This document shows positions 13,432 through 19,908 of a stretch of 27,311 nt of DNA, one piece after another (position 1 is the stretch's first letter; the number at the start of each line of letters is the position of its first letter). Where the stretch lies: contig JAAETV010000113.1 of NCBI GenBank assembly GCA_024227975.1, positions 1 to 27,311 on the forward strand, in the 5' to 3' direction. Both the position numbers and the translations under genes were made by a program. The notes below the pieces were generated by a model. The model was given only the letters and a program-made list of their open reading frames with translations, ran no database searches and was not told where the DNA came from. Origin of the DNA: Actinomycetes bacterium (lineage in GTDB: Bacteria > Actinomycetota > Acidimicrobiia > Acidimicrobiales > SZUA-35).

Positions 13432-13487
13432 ATTCTTGGGGTCTGCAACTCATGATCTTGTGACAGGTCTTGCCGCCCCGAGAATCT
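13430..13487 (+). terminator. Long stem after the DAO gene (12 bp, 34-nt loop)
   Basis: AGATTCTTGGGG (13430-13441, starting inside the TAG stop) pairs with CCCCGAGAATCT (13476-13487) along 12 positions with one G-T wobble. The loop is long, so it may be a terminator with internal structure or an mRNA-stabilising stem. Confidence 0.45.
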
Positions 13488-13491
13488 CGAG

Positions 13492-13506
13492 GTGCCCGGA
13501 GGGCAC
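13492..13506 (+). terminator. Hairpin GTGCCC-gga-GGGCAC
   Basis: A perfect 6-bp GC-rich stem with a 3-nt loop, just after the longer stem, within a longer imperfect AGGTGCCC/GGGCACACCT match. It fits an actinobacterial-type terminator without a T-tract between the DAO and MDR genes. Confidence 0.5.
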
Positions 13507-13575
13507 ACCTAGTGATGCCTGGGTCGTTGTTTTGAACCTTTGGACCTGGGCTGGGGTTGGAGACATACTCGGCCC

Positions 13576-14574
13576 ATGGCCAACACTCAGGTCCTGATCG
13601 ACTCCCTACCCGAAGGTCGGCTCGAACCCTCGAACTTCAGACTCGAAACGGCACCCGTCCCCGATCCGGGGGATGGTGAGGTCCTGTGCCGGACAGTGGC
13701 TGTAACCATCGGTGCCGGCCAGCGAGCTGGTCTTCAGGGCAGTGCCAGCTATGCCGGCGCCCCCGAAGCAGGTCGGGTGATGGGAGGCGCGGGGATCGCA
13801 ACCGTTGAGGCCTCGAACCATGCTGGCTTCAGGACGGGGGATCTGGTCCGAGCCCAGACAGGCTGGCAGGAGTACTCGGTCCATCGGGGCGAGCATCTCG
13901 ACGCCGTCGATTCCGATGTCGACACCGGTCATCTGCTCGGTCCCCTCGGTACGAACGGGCTGACCGCCTACTTCGGCCTGGTCAACGTGGGCGAGGTCGC
14001 TGAGGGTGACACAGTCGTGGTGTCGGCTGCTGCTGGATCGGTGGGTCACCTGGTAGGTCAGATGGCCAAGGCGCTCGGGGCATCGGTGGTGGGGGTTGCA
14101 GGGTCCGACGAGAAGTGCGCCCTGCTCGTCGACGAGCTCGGCTTCGACGCCGCCGTCAACCGCAAGGACGGCGACTTCCGTGATGCGTTCAAGGCCGCTA
14201 CTCCCGACCGGATCAATGTGTATTTCGACAACACCGGTGGTCCGATCCTGGAGACCGCTCTGTTTCGTATGGCCACCCATGGGCGCATCGTGTGCTGCGG
14301 TGCTGTCAGCCAATACGACACTTCGTCGCCGTCCGGTGGACCTCGGGGCATTCCGGGCCTGCTGGTCAACAACCGGGTGAGGATGGAGGGATTCCTGGTG
14401 TTCGACTTCGAGGATCAGTACGCGGAGGCCCGAAGCCGGATGGGGGGCTGGGTCAACGACGGCCGCCTCAAGCCCCGAGTCACAACCTATGAAGGACTCG
14501 AGGCCGCCCCCCAAGCTTTTGTCGATCTCCTATCAGGCACAACCGTAGGCACCACGGTCGTCAACGTCAGCTGA
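13576..14574 (+). CDS. MDR-superfamily NADP-dependent oxidoreductase (CurA/LTB4 dehydrogenase-like)
   Basis: A 332-aa zinc-independent medium-chain reductase. The nucleotide-binding motif AAAGSVGHLVGQMAKALG begins at residue 151. The leukotriene-B4-12-hydroxydehydrogenase/CurA subfamily features are present: no catalytic zinc Cys, and the DNTGGPI and GRIVCCGAVSQY segments. Members reduce the C=C bond of alpha,beta-unsaturated aldehydes or ketones with NADPH. The ATG at 13576 was chosen; CATACT (13564-13569) 6 nt upstream may be a leaderless -10, though its first base departs from TANNNT. The open frame extends 12 codons further (13540), which would cover that element. The gene ends 13 nt from the convergent HNH gene. 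Confidence 0.85.
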   Translation: MANTQVLIDSLPEGRLEPSNFRLETAPVPDPGDGEVLCRTVAVTIGAGQRAGLQGSASYAGAPEAGRVMGGAGIATVEASNHAGFRTGDLVRAQTGWQEYSVHRGEHLDAVDSDVDTGHLLGPLGTNGLTAYFGLVNVGEVAEGDTVVVSAAAGSVGHLVGQMAKALGASVVGVAGSDEKCALLVDELGFDAAVNRKDGDFRDAFKAATPDRINVYFDNTGGPILETALFRMATHGRIVCCGAVSQYDTSSPSGGPRGIPGLLVNNRVRMEGFLVFDFEDQYAEARSRMGGWVNDGRLKPRVTTYEGLEAAPQAFVDLLSGTTVGTTVVNVS

Positions 14575-14587
14575 GAACTCGTCGGGG

Positions 14588-15710
14588 TCATGACTTGTCG
14601 TGCTCACTGGGTGGGTTGTCGTTCTTGAGCTTGTTGTGTCGACTGCAGAGGATTTGGCCGTTGGTGGTGTTGGTCGGTCCGTCCCGATTCCAGGCGATGA
14701 GGTGGTCGGCTTCAAGCCAGGTGAGCGGTGCATCGGAGAAGATCAGTCGCCGGAACCGGGCGGTAGCCATGGCCGCGGCCGCCAAGTGGGGGTGGACGGG
14801 GATGCCATTGATGAACTCACAGCGCCCATCGATGTCGTCGGGGTCGAGAGGTACTCGGTCGGCGCCGGGCCAAGGCCCGGGGCCTTCGGCTCGGGGGACG
14901 GATGTCAGGAGGTGTTCGGCCACGGTCTCACTCATGACGATGTGGATCAACGCCCCGGAGAGGTTCGAGTCGGGATTGGCGGCTCCATTGCGAACGAGGA
15001 TCACGAACGCATCGGCTCGGCGTTGGCTGGCGGCGCGGGTGGACCCGGTTTCTTGGTCCTCACGCCACAGCTGTCGGACGAGACGGTCCATAGCAGAAGT
15101 GAAGGCGTGGCCAGCCAACGGGTCGAGACGGAACCGACCAGAGACGGATCCGTCGGCGTTGGTCGAATAGTCCACCGAGCGTTTGGTGGCTTGGTCCCTG
15201 GGTTCGTCACCGTCTGGATCCGCGGCCTGAGCCCAGTACCGCAAGACCCGTTGGAACTCATCCCACTGACAGCCGGCGGCCGCCTGGACCAGGTATTCCT
15301 GGGCCTCGACCAGGGCTGTGGAGGTGCGAGGGTTCTCGACTGCTCTCAGGGCTTCGACGTGAGCTTGGCTGATCAGGCCAGCGGTGAATGCATCCCCGAT
15401 GACGGGGAACCCGAGGAGCCACAGACCCCGTCGTCGGTCGGCTCGGGTGATGCGGGGGGTTGGTCGTAGCGTTGGTCGCTACGGCAGCAGCGGTTGACGA
15501 GTGGCCATGTTCGCCGGTGGGGAGCATGGCCAAATCAACCCTGGCCAACAACAGTGCATTCAACGCCCCGACCTGAGCCGCCAATGATTGGACCTCGACC
15601 GTCACCGCCAACACCTCATCGGAGGACAACGTCGAGAGTCCAGCAGCGGCCACCACACCAGCTGAACAACCGCTTCGGATCTGAGCCAACGCTTCGGTCA
15701 TCGGGTGCAC
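14588..15710 (-). pseudogene. DUF222/13E12-type HNH endonuclease gene with a frameshift
   Basis: Two minus-strand frames join into one DUF222-HNH protein of about 373 aa. Residues 1-85 (GTG at 15710; GAGGTG 7 nt upstream) carry the DUF222 N-terminus up to TGEHGHSSTAAAVATN. The next frame continues with ITRADRRRGLWLLGFPVIG, then GDAFTAGLISQAHVEAL, and ends in an HNH nuclease motif (EADHLIAWNRDG...NGQILCSRHN). The break falls at a run of six C (plus-strand G 15454-15459); one base fewer there restores a continuous frame. It is either a recent natural frameshift or a sequencing error in a homopolymer. Family members are actinobacterial, multicopy and often LexA-controlled; this one sits behind an SOS-box promoter. 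Intact, it would be a putative DNA endonuclease of unknown target. The Cys pair of a zinc-finger HNH is absent. Confidence 0.8.
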
Positions 15711-15763
15711 GCTCGAGCCACCTCAAACAGCAACGCAGACCACGATCGGCCACCACACGAGAC

Positions 15764-15796
15764 CCCGCCTGGCTGGTGTCACACCAGCCAGGCGGG
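15764..15796. repeat. Perfect 16-bp inverted repeat with a 1-nt centre
   Basis: CCCGCCTGGCTGGTGT (15764-15779) and its exact reverse complement (15781-15796) flank a single C. As RNA it would give a stem of about 14 bp with a 5-nt loop. It lies in the putative leader of the HNH gene, downstream of the SOS promoter (minus strand) and about 54 nt before the GTG. There is no T-tract on either side. It could be an attenuator or terminator, a second operator, or a remnant of a small palindromic element. Confidence 0.8.
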
Positions 15797-15858
15797 ATCA
15801 GATCAGGTTGAACGGCAGCTACCGCTGCGAGCGCCGCCCCAAGAGGCAACGTCCCATC

Positions 15859-15887
15859 ACTCTATCGAACAGTTGTTCGAGTAGCAA
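15859..15887 (-). promoter_or_regulatory. LexA (SOS) box inside a sigma-70-type promoter of the HNH gene
   Basis: TCGAAC-AGTT-GTTCGA (15865-15880) is an exact match to the actinobacterial SOS box TCGAAC-N4-GTTCGA. On the minus strand it fills the spacer between a -35-like TTGCTA (15887-15882) and a -10 TAGAGT (15864-15859), exactly 17 bp apart. LexA bound here would block RNA polymerase until DNA damage. Transcription would start near 15852 and give a roughly 140-nt leader to the HNH start at 15710. Several M. tuberculosis 13E12-family genes are known LexA targets, so box and gene agree. Confidence 0.8.
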
Positions 15888-16013
15888 GTCGACGATCGCG
15901 GTTTCCGGTGAGGCGCCTAGTACCAGGCGGCCAGCCGAGAAGTGGTGCGACGGGATCGTGAAGACCGACCCCATTGACACCAGAACGACCCAGATCTCGG
16001 GCACCATGGAGCC

Positions 16014-16265
16014 ATGTCCGGGATTCTGCTGCTCCTGCTCTACCTGGTGATGATCGTCTTCATCGTCAGAGCCATCATCAGTTGGTTTCCAATCGGCTTC
16101 GACTCCCCGTTCCGGCCAGTCGTGGACACCCTTTACCGGATCACCGACCCGGTCCTGGCCCCGATACGACGGGTTCTGCCTCCCATGGGGGGCCTCGACC
16201 TCTCAGTGCTCATCGTGATCATCGTGATCCGGTTCGTGCTGATACCGATTGCCAGCAACCTCTGA
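16014..16265 (+). CDS. YggT-family membrane protein
   Basis: An 83-aa protein with two hydrophobic helices (about residues 3-24 and 62-80) joined by a conserved loop: SWFPIGFDSPFRPVVDTLYRITDPVLAPIRRVLPP carries the YggT pattern (P-hx-x-ltdP-hL-P-hR). YggT proteins sit in the cytoplasmic membrane; in actinobacteria they are usually encoded near ftsZ/sepF, which are absent here, and their role is poorly defined (osmotic or division related). GGAG lies only 2 nt before the ATG, so either initiation is unusual or the transcript starts close to the ATG. It is convergent with the AceE-like gene, 29 nt apart. Confidence 0.85.
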   Translation: MSGILLLLLYLVMIVFIVRAIISWFPIGFDSPFRPVVDTLYRITDPVLAPIRRVLPPMGGLDLSVLIVIIVIRFVLIPIASNL

Positions 16266-16294
16266 TCATCCGGACCGGTGGGTGGCCAAATGAT

Positions 16295-18646
16295 CTAGCC
16301 GCGGTCGTCCTGACTGGCCATCAGGGCCGCATTGACGATGTTGTCGGTCGAGATGCCGGTCAGTACATGAAGGTCTCGAATCGTTCCTGACTCACCGAAC
16401 CGATCAACACCAAGCGATACCTGACGGGTCCCCAGAGCAGACCCGATCCAGGCCAGCGCATGACTCGATGCATCATGCACGCTGACGACGGGATGGATGG
16501 TGCCATCAGCCGACAGCACCCGTTCCAGATGGCAGGCATCGGGGTTGGCACTGGCGGTGGCAATGGCCCTACGCTGGCCCCGCTTCCACCCTCGATAGAG
16601 CCGGTCGGGGCTCGTCAGGTGCACGACTGCCGCCCTCACCCCCTCGGCGGTCAGAACCTCGGCCGCGGCCACCGCTTCGGGGGCCATGGCTCCCGTGGTC
16701 ACTATCGTCACCGAGGGGCCAGTGACATCGGCCGCTTCGACCAGCCGGTAGCCACCGGCCAACACGTCGGCCCGGAGTTGATCGACCCCGATGCGGTCCA
16801 AGGCCGCGGCGAACGGGGTTTGGTCGATGGGGCGGGTGCTCATGCGGAGATAGGTCGACTCGCCATCGGCTCGCCCCAGTTGGTCGATGGCGTCACACAA
16901 CAGCCAGTCGACTTCGGTCGCATATGCCGGCTCGGTGTAGTTGATACCAGGTAGTTCGGCTCCGACCGAAGGGGTGATCGTCGACTGGTGGGCTCCACCT
17001 TCAGGAGCCAAGGTCACTCCCGACGGCGTGCCGGCGACGATGAAGCGCGATCCGTTGTACAACCCGTAGATCAGAGCATCGAGACCACGTAGTACGAAGG
17101 GGTCATAGACCGTTCCGATCGGTATCAGGTGCTCACCATGGTGATCATGGCTGAGTCCGAGCTGACCCAGCAGCATGAACAGGTTCATTTCCGAGATTCC
17201 GAGCTCCACATGTTGGCCCTCGGGAGACGGAGCCCACTTGAGGAGCCGATCGGCGCCACCATGATCTTCCCGCTTGGTTGGGGAGAAGACCCCCATCTTG
17301 TTGATCCAGCCCCCGAGGTTGGTCGAGATCGAAACGTCGGGGGTTGTCGTGATCATGCGGGCCGCCACCTCTGGCCCATCGCCGAGGCGGGTCAGGACCC
17401 GGCCGAAAGCCTCCTGGGTCGAGACCAACCCAGAAGTGGCTATGGGGGCCGCAATCTGAGGGACGGGCAGCGTAGGGCGAGGTGGAGTTGGCAGGTTGTT
17501 GATATCGGCCCCGACCGAGGCACAGACCCGGCCCGGCTCACTCTCTGGGTCGAACCGATCCCACTCGGTCTCGGCCGTGAGCCCGATATTGGCTCGGAAC
17601 TCGTCGATCTGGTCGGCCGTCAATAGGGCAGCATGGTTCAGGGGGTCACCGGCAATAGGCAGGCCCCAACCCTTGATGGTGTAGGCCAGTACAACGCTCG
17701 GCCGGTCGTCGATGGCATCGCACTGGGCGAAGGTGTCGACCAGTAGCCCCAGGTCATGGCCCCCGAGGTCGGTCACCAGTTTGGTCAGTGCGGCGTCGTC
17801 GTAGCGATCGGCAACCCGGCGCACGGCGGCATCGGCTTCATCGAGAAACTTGGCTCGCAGGTCAGGACCGTTCATGGTGAACAACGATTGGTAGGCCTCG
17901 TTCGACATGGCGTCGATGTGGGCCTCCAAGGCATCGCCGTCGGGCTCGGCAAAGGCGGTGCTGAGCCGCGAACCGTATTTGGCAACGGCAACATGCCACC
18001 CGGCGTCGGCGAAGAAACTGATCAGTCGGGTGGCTTGGATGTCAGGGATGACCCGGTCGAGGCTTTGGCGGTTGAGGTCAACCACCATGGTGAAGTTGGA
18101 CAGGCCTGCTGTTGCTGGCTCAGCGATTGCCTCCCACACATTCCCCTCGTTGAGCTCTGCGTCACCCACGGTGGCGATGAACCGGGCCGGGGGGCGAGGA
18201 GAGAAGTGGGCATCGACATAGCGGCGGGTGGCGGCGGCGAAGAGGGGAGCGACAGCGCCAAGCCCGACCGAGCCGGTCGAGAAGTCCGAGACGTCGGGGT
18301 CCTTGGTTCGCGACGGATACGCCTGGAGCCCTCCTTTGCGGCGCAGGCTGGTCAGATACCTGCGGTCCAGCTCTCCTGTCAGGTACTTGATGGCGTGGTA
18401 GACGGGGGAGGCGTGGGGCTTGACCGCGACCTTGTCCTCACCCCCGATATGAGCGAACCAGAGGGCGGTCATGATCGACACCATCGACGCACACGATGCC
18501 TGATGGCCCCCGACCTTGATCTCACCCCCCTCCCGACGGTTGGCACTGTCGATGATCCTGGTCGCCAACCACAACACCCGTTGCTCGATCTGACGCAATA
18601 CATCGACATCGAAGGTCGCCGTCGATTGAGAGTCATCGACCGTCAC
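16295..18646 (-). CDS. AceE-like thiamine-diphosphate 2-oxoacid dehydrogenase E1 / transketolase-family enzyme
   Basis: A 783-aa homodimeric-type E1. It keeps AceE landmarks in order: GGHQASCAS (46-54, compare GGHISS), KPHASPVYHA (76-85), the ThDP/Mg site GDAELNEGNVWEA (161-173) with N192 in DLNRQSLD, and the second-half SPEGQHVELGISEMN segment with the conserved glutamate. AceE is about 890 aa and true transketolases about 660 aa, so this is a shortened AceE relative, similar in scale to MdeB-type keto-acid dehydrogenases. It should decarboxylate a 2-oxo acid (pyruvate or 2-oxobutyrate). No E2 or E3 gene is nearby. The start is GTG at 18646, 6 nt after the leaderless TAGCCT, and it is divergent from cobT. 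The third residue of the usual GDG motif is Ala. Substrate uncertain. Confidence 0.8.
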   Translation of the reverse strand: MTVDDSQSTATFDVDVLRQIEQRVLWLATRIIDSANRREGGEIKVGGHQASCASMVSIMTALWFAHIGGEDKVAVKPHASPVYHAIKYLTGELDRRYLTSLRRKGGLQAYPSRTKDPDVSDFSTGSVGLGAVAPLFAAATRRYVDAHFSPRPPARFIATVGDAELNEGNVWEAIAEPATAGLSNFTMVVDLNRQSLDRVIPDIQATRLISFFADAGWHVAVAKYGSRLSTAFAEPDGDALEAHIDAMSNEAYQSLFTMNGPDLRAKFLDEADAAVRRVADRYDDAALTKLVTDLGGHDLGLLVDTFAQCDAIDDRPSVVLAYTIKGWGLPIAGDPLNHAALLTADQIDEFRANIGLTAETEWDRFDPESEPGRVCASVGADINNLPTPPRPTLPVPQIAAPIATSGLVSTQEAFGRVLTRLGDGPEVAARMITTTPDVSISTNLGGWINKMGVFSPTKREDHGGADRLLKWAPSPEGQHVELGISEMNLFMLLGQLGLSHDHHGEHLIPIGTVYDPFVLRGLDALIYGLYNGSRFIVAGTPSGVTLAPEGGAHQSTITPSVGAELPGINYTEPAYATEVDWLLCDAIDQLGRADGESTYLRMSTRPIDQTPFAAALDRIGVDQLRADVLAGGYRLVEAADVTGPSVTIVTTGAMAPEAVAAAEVLTAEGVRAAVVHLTSPDRLYRGWKRGQRRAIATASANPDACHLERVLSADGTIHPVVSVHDASSHALAWIGSALGTRQVSLGVDRFGESGTIRDLHVLTGISTDNIVNAALMASQDDRG

Positions 18647-18652
18647 GCTCGC

Positions 18653-18658
18653 AGGCTA
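18653..18658 (-). promoter_or_regulatory. Leaderless promoter -10 (TAGCCT) of the AceE-like gene
   Basis: On the minus strand TAGCCT lies 6 nt before the GTG at 18646, and no Shine-Dalgarno sequence is visible. An overlapping TATAGC (18660-18655) is an alternative -10. Confidence 0.55.
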
Positions 18659-18725
18659 TAGCACCAGCCGGCCAGGGGGACGGCACAGCTCCTCCGAGCG
18701 GTCGGTCGTGGCTGTGCCTGGCCGC

Positions 18726-18731
18726 TAGCGT
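18726..18731 (+). promoter_or_regulatory. Leaderless promoter -10 (TAGCGT) of cobT
   Basis: TAGCGT lies 7 nt before the ATG at 18739. The surrounding 13-mer GGCCGCTAGCGTC is identical to that at the FKBP promoter. With no leader, no cobalamin riboswitch can act here. Confidence 0.6.
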
Positions 18732-18738
18732 CGCGAGG

Positions 18739-19824
18739 ATGTCTTCCCCCAGTTCGCCGCCCGAGCTCGATCAGATCATCGCCTTGGTTGGGGCTGTCGA
18801 CCACGGAGCATCCGCCGCCTCCCGAGATCGACAGCTCCGCCTGACCAAGCCGGCCGGCTCCCTCGGCCGCTTGGAAGAAGTCGGGGCTCAGCTGGCGGCC
18901 ATCGCCGCTTGCCCCATTCCCCCTCTACCCGAGCCGGCGGCCGTTGCCGTCTTCGCCGGTGACCATGGGGTCCACACAGAAGGAGTGAGCCCATGGCCTC
19001 AAGAGGTGACGGCCCAGATGGTGGCCAATATCTGCAGCGGGGGAGCGGCCATCAACGTGATCGGTCGAGCCAACGACATCACCGTGTTGGCCGTCAATGT
19101 CGGGGTAGCGACCCCTGTCGAGGATCACCCTGATCTGCACAATCAGCCGATCGCCAGGGGTACACAGAACCTTCTGACAGGCCCCGCCATGACTGTCGAC
19201 GAGGCGATCAGGGCCATCCTTCTCGGGGCCGATGTTGCAACTGGCCTCATCGACGACGGCTACCGCTGCCTCCTGACCGGCGACATGGGGATTGCTAACA
19301 CCACACCAGCCACTTCCTTGATTGCCGCCTTCTGCGGCCAGTCACCCGGTCTCATCACCGGCCGAGGTACCGGGATTGACGATGAGACCCTGGCCTTGAA
19401 GACCGACATCATCAACCGGGCTCTCGATCGATTGGCACAACGACTTGGATCGCGCACTGTCTCACCCGTAGAGATCCTGGCCGAGGTCGGTGGCTTGGAG
19501 ATCGCTGCCTTGTGCGGTTTCTGTCTGGTCGGTGCGGCTCGGCGGGTCCCCGTGATCGTCGACGGGGTGATTGCTTTGGCCGGGGCAGTAGTGGCCGCCG
19601 AGCTTCAGCCCCTGGTCGTCGGCTACCTGATTGGCGGCCATCGATCGGTGGAACCGGCGGCCAGTTCTGCCCTCGAGTACCTGGGGGTTGAACCCCTGGT
19701 CGATCTCGATCTCCGCCTCGGAGAAGGAACAGGGGCGGCACTGGCCTACCCCCTGGTCCGGGCGGCGGCCGCCGTCCTTGTCCAGATGGCCACCTTCGAT
19801 GCCGCTGGTGTCGCCGAAGGCTGA
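18739..19824 (+). CDS. cobT: Nicotinate-nucleotide:dimethylbenzimidazole phosphoribosyltransferase
   Basis: A 361-aa enzyme that makes alpha-ribazole-5'-phosphate from nicotinate mononucleotide and 5,6-dimethylbenzimidazole, activating the lower ligand of cobalamin. Motifs run as in Salmonella CobT: TKPAGSLGRLE (36-46), FAGDHGV (72-78), GDMGIANTTPA (181-191) and LGEGTGAAL (327-335), whose E329 matches the catalytic glutamate. Length is typical (about 350). The start is ATG at 18739 with a leaderless promoter. No other cobalamin gene lies in the window; the neighbours are a divergent E1 enzyme and the BTAD regulator 84 nt downstream. Confidence 0.95.
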   Translation: MSSPSSPPELDQIIALVGAVDHGASAASRDRQLRLTKPAGSLGRLEEVGAQLAAIAACPIPPLPEPAAVAVFAGDHGVHTEGVSPWPQEVTAQMVANICSGGAAINVIGRANDITVLAVNVGVATPVEDHPDLHNQPIARGTQNLLTGPAMTVDEAIRAILLGADVATGLIDDGYRCLLTGDMGIANTTPATSLIAAFCGQSPGLITGRGTGIDDETLALKTDIINRALDRLAQRLGSRTVSPVEILAEVGGLEIAALCGFCLVGAARRVPVIVDGVIALAGAVVAAELQPLVVGYLIGGHRSVEPAASSALEYLGVEPLVDLDLRLGEGTGAALAYPLVRAAAAVLVQMATFDAAGVAEG

Positions 19825-19873
19825 CCTCACCACGAACGACAGACCGGTCCATGCTGGGATAACCTCCCCAGGG

Positions 19874-19897
19874 TCGAGAGAGATGTCGAGAGAGATG
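19874..19897 (+). repeat. Tandem 12-bp repeat TCGAGAGAGATG x2 before the BTAD regulator
   Basis: Two exact, adjacent copies (19874-19885, 19886-19897) end 11 nt before the TTG start at 19909. SARP-type regulators (DNA-binding domain plus BTAD) bind heptameric direct repeats beginning TCGAG spaced about one helical turn. Two TCGAGAG heptamers with a 12-bp period directly upstream of a BTAD gene suggest an autoregulatory operator. They also overlap the translation start region. Confidence 0.55.
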
Positions 19898-19908
19898 GGG
19901 TCTGGGCT

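Noticed and set aside
15819..16007. 62-codon minus-strand ORF upstream of the HNH gene
   Set aside because: It runs straight across the SOS-box promoter, and its start lies before the promoter. No family resemblance. The inverted repeat after it could pass for its terminator, but the LexA box explains the region better.
18659..18738. Cobalamin riboswitch ahead of cobT
   Set aside because: Only 92 bp separate the divergent genes, no B12-box-like sequence is present and cobT appears leaderless.
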